From Planctomycetota bacterium (GTDB lineage Bacteria > Planctomycetota > Phycisphaerae > Sedimentisphaerales > Anaerobacaceae): a stretch of 34,835 bases of DNA. A model generated the notes under the pieces. That model did no database searches, was not told the DNA's origin, and saw nothing but the letters and a program-made list of their open reading frames with translations. The stretch lies in NCBI GenBank assembly GCA_019456195.1, contig VRUK01000058.1, positions 1 through 34,835 on the forward strand, written 5' to 3'. How positions within the stretch are numbered: position 1 is the stretch's first letter; each line of letters starts with the position of its first letter. Shown here piece after piece: positions 1-9,361 of the stretch. Made by a program: the position numbers and the translations under genes.

Positions 1-67
1 TTTTTTTGTTAAGCCCTAACTCTTGCTATGTGATATATATCCATGCACATTTAAGGTATAGTGGTAA

Positions 68-1531
68 ATGAAAACTTTCGATAAAATACTTTTGATAAAC
101 GCGGATTATCCGGATTCACATTACTATTTTGCAGGCTTGCCTGTTGGTATAGGTTATCTCTCTGAGGTATTATCTGCAGCAGAGATAGATAATCAGATCT
201 TTGACCTGTCTCTGGAGCGGGATATTAACAAGCTGAAAAAGAAGATTGAAACATACCGGCCATCTCTTATCGGTTATAGCCTTTTTACCTTTCGACATCG
301 ATATAATTACAAAGTTATGGAAAATATCAAAAAGGCCTTCCCTTCGGTTCCAATTGTAGCCGGAGGACCGCATCTATCAACATTACGAGAATCGGTTCTA
401 ATGGATTGCGAGGCGATAGATTTTGGAGTAACTCTGGAAGGTGAACGGACACTTGTTGAATTGTGCGAAGGGAAGGAACCTTACCGGATAAAAGGTCTTA
501 TTTATAGAGACGAATGCGGGAAGATTAGTTACTCCGGCGACAGGGAATTTATAAGGGATTTAGATTCTATACCTTCGCCTCGTTATAAGAAATTTAATCT
601 GAAGAGATACCCTAAAAACATGAATATCGTTACCTCAAGAGGCTGCCCTTACAGTTGTATCTACTGTCCGGTAAAAGCAACAATAGGGAAAATGTTGAGA
701 GTAAAGAGTGCTGAAAGTGTTGTTGAAGATTTTGAGTATTGGAATAAACAGGGCTTTAGAGATTTTTCTATAGCTGATGACAATTTCACATTCTATCAGG
801 ATAGGGTTTACGATATTGCTGATGGATTGAAACAAAAAGGATTGACCGATATTAGAATATCATGCGGTAATGGCGTAAGGGCAGATAAAGTTAATTATGA
901 TTTGTTGAAAAGAATGAAGGAGGTCGGATTTTACTATATGGCCTTTGGTGTCGAAGGTGGTAATGACAGGGTGCTTAAAAACTTAAAAAAAGGCGAAAAT
1001 ATCGAAACCATAAGAAATGCCGTAAAGATGGCATGTGACCTTGATTATCAGGTTGGTCTCTTTTTCTTGATCGGCTCACCTTATGAAACAAGAAAAGACC
1101 TGGATGATTCCATAAAACTTGCACAGGAATTTCCTGTATGTGAAGCATCATTTTATAATCTTATTCCCTTCCCTAATACGGAACTCTATGAGTGGGTCAA
1201 AAAAAACGACTACTTTGTAGAGTCGCCGCAGGAGTATCTTGACTGGGCCTCACACTGGGTAAATAAACCTCTCTTTGCTACGCCTGAGTTTCCTTATGAA
1301 GAAAGAAAAAAGGCCTATCATTATGCTAACAGCTTAATGAAAAAGCATGTTAAAAAAGAAGCGAGAAAAAGGGAAGTTTGGTTAATTAAGCAAAAACTTC
1401 ATGATTATTACGGCATTTCAGGTTTTCTGTTAGATGCCGTGACATGGGCCTACACCTTGCCCTTATTACAAGGCACAAGAGAAGAATTTATGGCTTATAT
1501 TAGGCGTCACGGGCAAAAGGAGGATGCATAA
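68..1531 (+). CDS. B12-binding domain radical SAM protein (first of four)
   Basis: This 487-residue protein has the two-domain layout of class B cobalamin-dependent radical SAM enzymes, which often methylate unreactive carbons or phosphorus. Residues 1 to about 135 form a Rossmann-like B12-binding region, with VAGGPH at 97-102 and a GVTLEGE loop near 120-126; no DxHxxG base-off motif is seen. The radical SAM core follows, with its 4Fe-4S motif CPYSCIYC (C193, C197, C200) and a GVEGG segment typical of AdoMet binding. The C-terminal 100 residues are basic and helical. A weak AAGG stands 11 nt before the ATG. The stop is 6 nt before the next gene, so the two are probably co-transcribed. The context of flippase and glycosyltransferases suggests a substrate that is a lipid-linked sugar or lipid; the reaction itself cannot be read from the sequence. 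Confidence 0.9.
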   Translation: MKTFDKILLINADYPDSHYYFAGLPVGIGYLSEVLSAAEIDNQIFDLSLERDINKLKKKIETYRPSLIGYSLFTFRHRYNYKVMENIKKAFPSVPIVAGGPHLSTLRESVLMDCEAIDFGVTLEGERTLVELCEGKEPYRIKGLIYRDECGKISYSGDREFIRDLDSIPSPRYKKFNLKRYPKNMNIVTSRGCPYSCIYCPVKATIGKMLRVKSAESVVEDFEYWNKQGFRDFSIADDNFTFYQDRVYDIADGLKQKGLTDIRISCGNGVRADKVNYDLLKRMKEVGFYYMAFGVEGGNDRVLKNLKKGENIETIRNAVKMACDLDYQVGLFFLIGSPYETRKDLDDSIKLAQEFPVCEASFYNLIPFPNTELYEWVKKNDYFVESPQEYLDWASHWVNKPLFATPEFPYEERKKAYHYANSLMKKHVKKEARKREVWLIKQKLHDYYGISGFLLDAVTWAYTLPLLQGTREEFMAYIRRHGQKEDA

Positions 1532-1537
1532 AATACT

Positions 1538-2680
1538 ATGATGTTATTATCGAGAATAATCCGTTACGGAAGAATATCCTGGAAAGGTATGTCGTTGTCG
1601 AGGGTGCAAAGCCCTCCGATTCTTGTTCTTTTTATTAATTCCATATGTAATCTGAGATGTGAGCACTGTGTTTACTGGAGAAGTCTTAATAGTAAGGATG
1701 ACCTCACCGTAGAAGAAATTCTCTCTCTATCGCGGGATTTGGGACGGTTAGAGATCCTGGCATTATCTGGGGGTGAACCGTTTCTTCGTGAAGAATTTGC
1801 TGAGATCTGCCATTTTTTCATCCACAATAATCAGGTAGAACAGATATATGTTCCAACCAATGCCTATTTTACAGAAAAAATTTGTCAGTCCGTCAGCAAA
1901 GTATTGAAGGAGTCAAGCCTTAAGCTTTTTGTTGTTGAAATTTCTCTTGATGGTATGCCCGAGTTTCACAATCGTTTCCGCGGTTCGGAAAAATCTTTTC
2001 ATAAGGCCATGGAGACTTATGATGCCCTTGTTGAGTTGCAAAAGAAGGACCCGAGGCTAAGAATCCATGCTGTTTCCACCGCTACAGAAAAAAATATAGA
2101 TGAAATAGGTAAATTAACAACCTTCCTCTATTCAAGATGTCCGGAAATGGACCATCATAATATAGCCCTGATTCGTGGAGACAGAAAAAATCCTTCACTT
2201 CAGGGCCCTGATCTTGCTGCCTATGAGAAGCTTCATGAGTACACACGCAGGCTATGGGCTCCAAGAGAAGAAGGAAGATACGGTTCTATCGTTGAGCCGA
2301 TGCTTCAATGGGCAAAGATACGTACTATAAAAGAGCAAAAACAGGTTATTCCCTGCCGTGCCGGGCTATTAAGCGCCGTCGTATATGCCAATGGTGACGT
2401 CGGCCTCTGTGAGTCTCATCCACCGTTAGGAAACCTTCGCCGGCAGGGCTTTATGGAAATATGGAATTCAGAGGGAGCGCAAAAATTGCGACGCTCAGTT
2501 CGAAACAAGGAATGCTATTGTTCCAATGAAGTTTTTATGTGGCCCAGCATTACCTTTCAGCCCCTGCAGTTGCTCAACGCGATGCTGCGTGCAAAGGTAT
2601 GGAAGAGGCCTGCTCGTTTGGGTGTAAATGAAAAATATGTCGAATCCTCAGTTGCCAATTTGAATAAGGGGAAGGGATAG
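1538..2680 (+). CDS. Radical SAM protein with SPASM-like C-terminus
   Basis: A 380-residue radical SAM protein without a B12 domain. The cluster motif CNLRCEHC lies at C37, C41 and C44, followed by the SGGEPF motif at 78-83 that contacts AdoMet. The C-terminal part has C273, C291, C326 and C328 around a [10 protein letters not shown] stretch, the pattern of a SPASM or twitch domain carrying extra Fe-S clusters. SPASM enzymes modify peptides, enzymes or sugars. No precursor-peptide gene is visible nearby, so a sugar or lipid-linked substrate fits better here (inference). Two ATG codons are adjacent (1538, 1541), and an AAGGAGGA lies at 1517-1524, partly inside the end of the upstream gene. Only 2 nt separate its stop from the next start codon. 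Confidence 0.88.
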   Translation: MMLLSRIIRYGRISWKGMSLSRVQSPPILVLFINSICNLRCEHCVYWRSLNSKDDLTVEEILSLSRDLGRLEILALSGGEPFLREEFAEICHFFIHNNQVEQIYVPTNAYFTEKICQSVSKVLKESSLKLFVVEISLDGMPEFHNRFRGSEKSFHKAMETYDALVELQKKDPRLRIHAVSTATEKNIDEIGKLTTFLYSRCPEMDHHNIALIRGDRKNPSLQGPDLAAYEKLHEYTRRLWAPREEGRYGSIVEPMLQWAKIRTIKEQKQVIPCRAGLLSAVVYANGDVGLCESHPPLGNLRRQGFMEIWNSEGAQKLRRSVRNKECYCSNEVFMWPSITFQPLQLLNAMLRAKVWKRPARLGVNEKYVESSVANLNKGKG

Positions 2681-2682
2681 AA

Positions 2683-4134
2683 TTGTCGAAGCCTGTAAAA
2701 TCTTCAAATGCTCGAAAACTGGCGGGCAACTTTATACTGCTATCAATAGGCGAAGCCCTAAGTAAAGTCTTTGCATTCGTAGCTTTTGCATATTTAGCGA
2801 GACTTCTGGGCCCAGACACCTATGGTAATATAGAATTCGCATTAGCAGTTGCGATGTTTTTTAGCCTCATTGTGGAAGGTGGTCTCGGGATATTAGGGGC
2901 CAGGGAGATTGCCAAGGATGAACAATGCGTACTTCCTTTAACCTTCCATATTGTAATCATGCGTTGTTTTCTGGCCGTCGGTGCATTCCTGTTGTTGGTG
3001 CTTTTCGCGACCATAAGCAACAAGACCCCCCAGGAAAAACAGCTTTTAATGCTTTATGGTCTAACTATTTTTGGTACACCAGGACTTCTTTCATGGGTCT
3101 TTCAGGGTTTTGACCGGATGAAATGGGTTGCTATTTCAACAGTTATGCGGTGGTCATTATTCGCAGGGTTTGTGTTTTTATTTATCCATGATCCACGAAG
3201 GATTTGGATTGTGCCTTTGATTGAACTCGGAGCAATTGGATGTGTTGTAGTCTTCAATTTCAGCATCTTCCGTTATTTTTTTGGTCGTTTTTGGCGGAAG
3301 TTCGATGTCTCTTTCTGTCTATCTCTCTTTCGCCAGGGGCTGCCTATAGGTTTATCACAAGTCACGTGGGGATTGAGGGCTTATTTGCCTATTATTATGC
3401 TGGGGCTCATGGTGGGCGGTGAGGTGGTCGGTTGGTTCGGTGCGGCCTACAGGATTGTCGTGGCTTTGCATACATTTGTTTGGATGTACTATTTCAATAT
3501 TTATCCGTCTATTTCCAGATGCACTCAACAGGCGCCAGATGCACTTCAAAGACTTATAGGTAAATCTCTCCAGGTGAACTCCTGGGCCGCCATTTTTGTT
3601 GGTGCTATGGGAACCATTTTTGCCAAGCCGATGATATCTATTGTTTATGGTCCTCAATATGCTGAGGCCGCCATTGGTTTTCAGTTTCTTATCTGGTTAG
3701 TTGCTTTTATTCTCATTAGCGGTCACTACATGTATATACTCATTGCCTTCAACAAACAATGGTTCGAGCTCTTCAGTGCCGTCTGTGGTGCTACTGGAAT
3801 TATTGTACTAAATCTATTGCTGATTCCAAAATATGGTTACATTGGTGCAGCAGTGGCTATCCTCTGTTCCGAAGTATTAACCTGGATTTTGAACTATTAC
3901 TTCGTATGCCGTAAAATTGCACTTATTCATTTCATCTCTTATTTAATAAAGCCACTGGTGGTTGGAGTAATCATGGTAACAGTTGTTAAGCTTCTGCCGT
4001 TTACCAATTTTGGGATCATGGGAGGTACAGCTATATTATTGTACGGGATTGGAATATTGGTTCTGCAACCGAATCTCATTAATGACGTTCGTATGCTGAT
4101 TGTAGGTAATAAGCAGGAGAGCAAAATTGCATGA
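2683..4134 (+). CDS. Wzx-like oligosaccharide flippase
   Basis: A 483-residue polytopic membrane protein of the MOP/polysaccharide-export superfamily, the usual length for Wzx-type lipid-linked oligosaccharide flippases. Roughly 12 or more hydrophobic helices are visible. The N-terminus has the family's typical look: a NFILLSIGEALSK helix start followed by YLARLLGPDTYG at the end of helix 1. Such proteins move undecaprenyl-linked glycan units across the inner membrane. The start is TTG at 2683, preceded by a purine-rich AAGGGGAAGGG. It starts 2 nt after the SPASM gene, and its last 8 nt overlap the next gene, so translational coupling is likely. The family assignment is strong; the cargo is unknown. 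Confidence 0.88.
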   Translation: MSKPVKSSNARKLAGNFILLSIGEALSKVFAFVAFAYLARLLGPDTYGNIEFALAVAMFFSLIVEGGLGILGAREIAKDEQCVLPLTFHIVIMRCFLAVGAFLLLVLFATISNKTPQEKQLLMLYGLTIFGTPGLLSWVFQGFDRMKWVAISTVMRWSLFAGFVFLFIHDPRRIWIVPLIELGAIGCVVVFNFSIFRYFFGRFWRKFDVSFCLSLFRQGLPIGLSQVTWGLRAYLPIIMLGLMVGGEVVGWFGAAYRIVVALHTFVWMYYFNIYPSISRCTQQAPDALQRLIGKSLQVNSWAAIFVGAMGTIFAKPMISIVYGPQYAEAAIGFQFLIWLVAFILISGHYMYILIAFNKQWFELFSAVCGATGIIVLNLLLIPKYGYIGAAVAILCSEVLTWILNYYFVCRKIALIHFISYLIKPLVVGVIMVTVVKLLPFTNFGIMGGTAILLYGIGILVLQPNLINDVRMLIVGNKQESKIA

Positions 4135-5689
4135 TTATTTTACATCTTTAAGAGCCACAAAGATACGTTTATTTCTGACATGCTGGCTCATTTTTACTCT
4201 GCACTTTGCTACTGATTTCGTGCGCGAACATTTTCTTGTAATATCTATAGTTGATGATTGTTCCTTTCGACTCGACAAGTATGTTGGGCTCCACCATGAC
4301 ATATTTGAGACACCCGACCATGGAGCGCATCACGGAGCCAATCCTGGTGCTTCAATGATTGCCGCAATACCCTACATAGTCTGTAAGCCTTTTGTGGACA
4401 GGATAGTAAATTATCAAATATCTAAGAGAGTTGCCCAGCTGGCAGAAGAAAATAGAGCTGTATATAAGGACCATCGTCCAGCTCGGGTCAGATTCTATAA
4501 CGAGATTCGAAAGCGTGGCTTAGATGTAAAATTCGGTTTGGTGTGTTGTGTAACGATGGTTTTTTGTATGGCCCCACTTTCTGCCTTTGGTGTCGTGGTT
4601 ATTTTTAGTGTCATGAATTATCTCGGCCTTTCAAAGAGACTGTCGCTGTTTATGGCTTTTTTATATGCTTTCGGAACACCTGTTTTTTTCAGAACCGGCT
4701 ATCTAAATCAGAATCTCATGGTGGGTATTTTTGGTTTGACCGGGTTTGTATTACTTTGGCAACCAGGAAATCACTCGCGATTGAAAATCTGCTGGCGATA
4801 TGGTATTGCAGGCTTTCTCAGCGGCATGTCGGTTCTTTGTGATTATAGCGGCCTAGTTATACTACTCATGTTGTTGGGTTATGGTTTACTGCGTAGAATG
4901 GATTCTGCTACATTAAGACAAGCTCTGAAAAATGCATTTTGGTTTATTGGTGGCACTATCGGGCCGATTCTTTTGCTCTGGTTCTACCAATGGCAAAGTT
5001 TCGGGCACCCATTTTACCCTGGCCAGCACCATATGCCTCCAGTGGACTGGATTGACATAGGTTATAGAGGCGTTGGCGGGCCCAGTATAGAACTCATAGG
5101 TATGTTGCTGTTTGATTACCGCTTTGGTCTGTTCGTGATGTCACCTATTTTATTATTGGCTTTTGTTGCTCCCATTCTGAGCCATTTTAAGAAAAACATA
5201 GTGCCATTACGGGAAACTCTTTTCATTTTATTCTTTTTTATTGCATTCACTCTGTTCTTAAGCTGCATACAGTACACGAGGCTTCAATGGGTAACTGGAA
5301 TTCGATATATTATCCCAGTGATTCCTTTTCTATTTCTACTGGCCGCATCTGTAATAGTCCGAGTGCCCAGAATAGTAGCATATGGACTCGCAGTTTTTGC
5401 ATTTGCCCAGTCCTGGTGCATGAGTATGGTGCGAAGCGTTGGAGTTAAAAATGAAGGCGTCATCAATTCCGTTGTCAGAGTTTTTCTGGATGGATTTCAA
5501 CTGCCATGGTTAAACACCTTATCTAAGATGGCTCGGCAGTATGTTCCGTTCCTGGAGGAAAATAATGTATCTCCGATTTCTTTATTTATATTGTGGGGAA
5601 TTATAATTTACGGTATCTGGCGAATTAAGTATCCGTTTAAAACTTTAAAAGAAGAAACTTCCTTAATCATATCGGAGGAAAAGCCATAA
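4127..5689 (+). CDS. GT-C-like polytopic membrane glycosyltransferase with His-rich loop
   Basis: A 520-residue integral membrane protein with about 10-12 hydrophobic segments. The first extracytoplasmic loop (residues 42-75) carries acidic residues (D43, D44, D50) and an unusual histidine-rich stretch: H56, H57, D58, D64, H65, H68, H69, ending in NPGAS at 72-76. The position resembles the Asp/Glu loop followed by an APG motif in GT-C/PMT-like proteins, which take sugars from polyprenyl-phosphate donors. The start is TTG at 4127, chosen because AGGAGAG at 4115-4121 is well spaced; a nearby ATG at 4131 is in the wrong frame. It overlaps the flippase gene by 8 nt. Glycosyltransferase function is inferred from the fold pattern and context. 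Confidence 0.68.
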   Translation: MHDYFTSLRATKIRLFLTCWLIFTLHFATDFVREHFLVISIVDDCSFRLDKYVGLHHDIFETPDHGAHHGANPGASMIAAIPYIVCKPFVDRIVNYQISKRVAQLAEENRAVYKDHRPARVRFYNEIRKRGLDVKFGLVCCVTMVFCMAPLSAFGVVVIFSVMNYLGLSKRLSLFMAFLYAFGTPVFFRTGYLNQNLMVGIFGLTGFVLLWQPGNHSRLKICWRYGIAGFLSGMSVLCDYSGLVILLMLLGYGLLRRMDSATLRQALKNAFWFIGGTIGPILLLWFYQWQSFGHPFYPGQHHMPPVDWIDIGYRGVGGPSIELIGMLLFDYRFGLFVMSPILLLAFVAPILSHFKKNIVPLRETLFILFFFIAFTLFLSCIQYTRLQWVTGIRYIIPVIPFLFLLAASVIVRVPRIVAYGLAVFAFAQSWCMSMVRSVGVKNEGVINSVVRVFLDGFQLPWLNTLSKMARQYVPFLEENNVSPISLFILWGIIIYGIWRIKYPFKTLKEETSLIISEEKP

Positions 5690-5775
5690 AAGGAGAGAGC
5701 TTGAGCATGTTATGATATGATCTAGTGAAATTAATCATTTATCCCGAATGAAATAAACTTTTGAGGAGGTAAAAT

Positions 5776-7296
5776 ATGAAAATTCAATTTTTGCTTAAGA
5801 ATACAGGTATGTTCGAAAGGTTAGGAATCATGACACTTTCCAGTATCCTTAAACAACATGGTCATACTGTAACCTTATTATTAACCGGAGACTTGACTGA
5901 AGAAGAATGTGTTGCCCAGGTAAAAGACTTTGAACCTCATATTCTTGCTTACAGTATTATGACAGGAGAACATAACTATCATATTGACTTAAATCAAATG
6001 ATAAGAAGCCACTATAACTGCTTCTCTGTTTTTGGCGGACCACATCCAACATTTCAACCGGATATGATTGAAAAACCTAATGTGGATGCTATCTGTCGTG
6101 GGGAAGGGGATATTTACTTCTTGCAACTGGTTAACCGCATGGAACAAGGCAAGGATTTCTATGATAGTCCTAATTTCTGGTTTAAAACACCGAACGTCGG
6201 TATCATTAAAAATAAGATCGGCCTTTTGTTGGAGAATCTTGATGAACTTCCTTTTCCAGACAGGGAATTAATATATAATGCTGATCCTGCCTTACGGGCG
6301 AGAGGGAGTAAGTTGTTTATGGCCATGAGGGGTTGTCCTTACAAATGTACCTATTGCTTTAATCTTGCTTACAACGAATTGACTAAAGACAAAGGTAAAA
6401 TGCTCCGCTATCGTTCTGTTGATAGCTTGATCTCAGAGATTAAAGCTGTAAAAGAGCACTACTTTCTGGATCGAGTCTTTATTGATGATGATACATTTTT
6501 ACTCAAGCCCAAAGGCTGGTTGGAAGAATTTGCCGAGAAATACCCAAAAGAAATCGGGATCCCATTTACGTGCAATGTACGAGCTAATTTGGTAGATGAG
6601 ATGAGAGGGAAACTGTTGCAAAAAGCAAATTGCAAACATATAAATATGGGATTGGAATGTGGCAACAATGAAATCGCCACCCAAGTCCTCGGACGCAATA
6701 TTTCTAATGATCAAATTGCCAAGGCCTGCTCAATTTTTCATACAAATAAAATTAAAATAATGACTCAAAACCTCAATGGTCTACCAGTAGATAATCCTTT
6801 GGAGGTTGATTTGGAAACATTAGATTTTAATATTACACTCAAACCTGATTTTGCATGGTCTTCTCTTCTTTATCCATATCCAGGAACGGAAATCGGACAT
6901 ATAGCTACTCAAAAAGGACTTTTTAATTCCGACTTTGAAAAAGTCTGCGTGTCCAACAAAACGGATTCTCTATTGAATTTCGAGGATGAGAAAATGAAAC
7001 GCAAGATCGTTAACTTACATAAATTATTTGGAGTTATTGTGCAATTTCCATTTTTGTTACGTCCACTTACTTCGTTCCTCATTTCTTTACCGTTAACTCG
7101 TTTTTACACTTGGGTGTTCTTTGCTTTTTATGGTTACAAAACACTCAGGCAATCAAGCATAATAGGGATATTCAAAACGTTGAGACACTACATGGTATTT
7201 TATTTCAGATATGTCACACAGCTTGAAAAACGCGTAGAGTTCAGCAGTATTTCGCAGAAACAAAGCTATCCAATGTCATCCCAACAAACTGAATAA
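5776..7296 (+). CDS. B12-binding domain radical SAM protein (second)
   Basis: A 506-residue protein with an N-terminal B12-binding-like domain (FGGPHPTF at 86-93, then CRGEGD at 107-112) and a radical SAM core with CPYKCTYC (C187, C191, C194). The IDDDTFL segment after the cluster motif and the GLECGN segment are typical of the family. It lacks the DxHxxG base-off motif. The tail from about residue 410 is hydrophobic and aromatic with two likely membrane-associating stretches (FPFLLRPLTSFLISLPL and TWVFFAFYG), which suggests it works at the membrane on a lipid-like substrate (inference). A strong GAGGAGGT lies just before the ATG. The 85 nt upstream space leaves room for its own promoter, but none is convincing. 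The specific reaction is unknown. Confidence 0.9.
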   Translation: MKIQFLLKNTGMFERLGIMTLSSILKQHGHTVTLLLTGDLTEEECVAQVKDFEPHILAYSIMTGEHNYHIDLNQMIRSHYNCFSVFGGPHPTFQPDMIEKPNVDAICRGEGDIYFLQLVNRMEQGKDFYDSPNFWFKTPNVGIIKNKIGLLLENLDELPFPDRELIYNADPALRARGSKLFMAMRGCPYKCTYCFNLAYNELTKDKGKMLRYRSVDSLISEIKAVKEHYFLDRVFIDDDTFLLKPKGWLEEFAEKYPKEIGIPFTCNVRANLVDEMRGKLLQKANCKHINMGLECGNNEIATQVLGRNISNDQIAKACSIFHTNKIKIMTQNLNGLPVDNPLEVDLETLDFNITLKPDFAWSSLLYPYPGTEIGHIATQKGLFNSDFEKVCVSNKTDSLLNFEDEKMKRKIVNLHKLFGVIVQFPFLLRPLTSFLISLPLTRFYTWVFFAFYGYKTLRQSSIIGIFKTLRHYMVFYFRYVTQLEKRVEFSSISQKQSYPMSSQQTE

Positions 7297-7554
7297 CAAC
7301 ACTTAAGACCAATTAAGTCAGCATGTATCAGTGGTAAGTAACATAGAAATGCATCTGAGTCAACTAAGCCACAAGTAAACACGGCACTGTTAGTATCTGG
7401 ATGTATGATTCTAATTGGAAGATATAGTATCAGACAAACAAAGAAAAACGCAATCATTCAATCGGCCATTCTCTGAGCTTGAAACAAGTAATCATACTAA
7501 TTCATAAGTGTTAAGACTGTTTGAAAATAAACCCTCTTTCTTTAAAGAATAGAA

Positions 7555-9318
7555 ATGAAACTTCAAAGAACCACTTTCATAATAAGTTTGTTGCCTATCA
7601 TTTTGTCTCTACCAATTGCATGCCTTATCCATTTAATAAATAATCATTATCTTGACAAGCCCGAACATGCAATTAAAATCATAGGCGTAGTTTTGATGAT
7701 TTTATTTATCATTCCGCCTTGTGTGTATCTTCTAAGAAGGAAAAAAGCGTCCAATCCGTGGACATTATCAAGTATCATTATTGGTGTTGTCAGTATTTTG
7801 CTCGTTGCTGTTTATTTATTTTGGATTAGTTCACAGATATTTTTTCCTGGTGATATTTTAATATGGTCGGAAAGTGACTTTGTTAATGACATCTTGAAGT
7901 TTCAAACCAGTTATCCAATTTATTCTGCCCAGGAGAACAATGAATCGTTCATCTATACTCCCGGAGCACAAATTCTTACTTATTTACTGGCTCGGCCGTT
8001 CGGAAAAGCAATATATATTCCTAAATACCGTATTGTCCAGGTTATTTTCACCCTTTTGGCGGCGGTTGTAGCGTCCTTTTGTTGTCGCAAGCTTATCGAG
8101 ATGAGCTCTTCGAGACAGCAGTTCCGTGGCAGTACATTGTGGATTACGACAAGCCTGTCGTTCCTTTTCCTGATAGCAACCAATGCTCTGACGAATCCGT
8201 TTATGCACAATTTACATAACGATGCCTTAGCCCAGTTGATTTCAATCATAGCATACCTGGTTTTGTTACTGTATGCCTTTTCCCGCAATAAGCGCCTTTT
8301 GATACTGATGGCAATCCTTCCCGCAGTAGGATTTCTCGTAAAACAGAGCCTTCTCATCTGGGCTGTATTTTATTGTATTTATTTGACTCTTTTCGATCAA
8401 CCACGTTCTAAAAAGCGTTTATTGATATTTCCTTTGGCGGCCTGCGGAGTAATAGGTACTGTTGTGGCAGTTTGTTATTTGCTGTGGGGAAATCATTTCA
8501 CCTACTGGGTATTTGCAGTAGCGGGAAAGCGCTCTGTTTCACCTCTCAGAGTTTTCCAGCATATGCTTGACGTGTGGGTATATATTGTGATTGGCCTTAT
8601 AGGAGGTATAGTATTGCTGCGCGGGAAAAACTTTAATCTGCTTTTAGGTTCCTGGCTGATTTGGCTGTCCTTGATGGCAATCGAGGCCTATACCAGCGGA
8701 GTTGCCTGGATGTTAAATCATATGGGGCCTGGAAGTTTGATTGCTGGCTGTTGGTTTTTGGCCGCCTTGGTAAGAGTCTGGCCTGTAGTATCTCGCCTTA
8801 ACAATAAAAAATTCCTGTTAAATAACTGGATGAAAGCCGGTATTACCGTAGCTATGATCTTTTTTCTATTTAGTGGGCTTGGATTTGTAAGGATTCCACT
8901 GAAATCTCTCCAATCTGATGCCTACAGGTACATAAGTGATATTGAAAGGGAATTTGAAGGCCATTCGACGGAGGATGTCTTACTTGATATTGGAACCTGG
9001 GTTTACTTAAAAGATGGCGTGATTATGAAGGACCGGAGCCCATCCATAGGTGATCGCGGCTATGGCGAGGTTGGTGATTTTTCGGGAATTCTCGGGAGGT
9101 TAGAACAAAAGAAATATTCAAAAATCCTGGTTCGAAATCTCCATTCGCCGGACTTCCAATACGACTATTGGATGTGGCGAAAATCAAGCGGAATACGGCA
9201 GGCATTGTTGAATAACTACAAAGAGATTGGCCAAATTAAGGGAGTTACAAGCGAGAAGTATCAATGCAACACCTTCTTTTTCTCTGAAATCAACATTCTC
9301 GTACCCAAGATAGATTAA
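7555..9318 (+). CDS. Polytopic membrane protein, GT-C-like glycosyltransferase
   Basis: A 587-residue membrane protein with about 11-12 hydrophobic helices. A soluble C-terminal tail of about 140 residues begins near 445 and is probably extracytoplasmic. Acidic residues E106 and D108 sit in a loop after helix 3, followed by YTPGAQ at 134-139, like the loop-plus-PG arrangement of GT-C enzymes. Proteins of this type often transfer sugars from polyprenyl-phosphate donors or polymerise glycans. The Shine-Dalgarno sequence is weak (AAAGAA before the ATG). The 258 nt preceding it is AT-rich and shows no recognisable gene. It lies between a radical SAM gene and a nucleotide-sugar epimerase, which supports a glycan role. 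A Wzy-like polymerase is an alternative. Confidence 0.6.
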   Translation: MKLQRTTFIISLLPIILSLPIACLIHLINNHYLDKPEHAIKIIGVVLMILFIIPPCVYLLRRKKASNPWTLSSIIIGVVSILLVAVYLFWISSQIFFPGDILIWSESDFVNDILKFQTSYPIYSAQENNESFIYTPGAQILTYLLARPFGKAIYIPKYRIVQVIFTLLAAVVASFCCRKLIEMSSSRQQFRGSTLWITTSLSFLFLIATNALTNPFMHNLHNDALAQLISIIAYLVLLLYAFSRNKRLLILMAILPAVGFLVKQSLLIWAVFYCIYLTLFDQPRSKKRLLIFPLAACGVIGTVVAVCYLLWGNHFTYWVFAVAGKRSVSPLRVFQHMLDVWVYIVIGLIGGIVLLRGKNFNLLLGSWLIWLSLMAIEAYTSGVAWMLNHMGPGSLIAGCWFLAALVRVWPVVSRLNNKKFLLNNWMKAGITVAMIFFLFSGLGFVRIPLKSLQSDAYRYISDIEREFEGHSTEDVLLDIGTWVYLKDGVIMKDRSPSIGDRGYGEVGDFSGILGRLEQKKYSKILVRNLHSPDFQYDYWMWRKSSGIRQALLNNYKEIGQIKGVTSEKYQCNTFFFSEINILVPKID

Positions 9319-9361
9319 ATTTGAAGGTTGTAATGGAAAATCATCCAAAAAGGAGAATAGC

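Noticed and set aside
1538..2680. SPASM radical SAM enzyme as part of a RiPP (modified peptide) system
   Set aside because: I looked for a short precursor gene and a recognition-element domain nearby and saw neither; the neighbours are glycan-export genes.
7980..8357. 125-residue minus-strand open frame
   Set aside because: It lies entirely within a membrane-protein gene on the + strand and has the Arg/Lys-rich composition of an antisense shadow.
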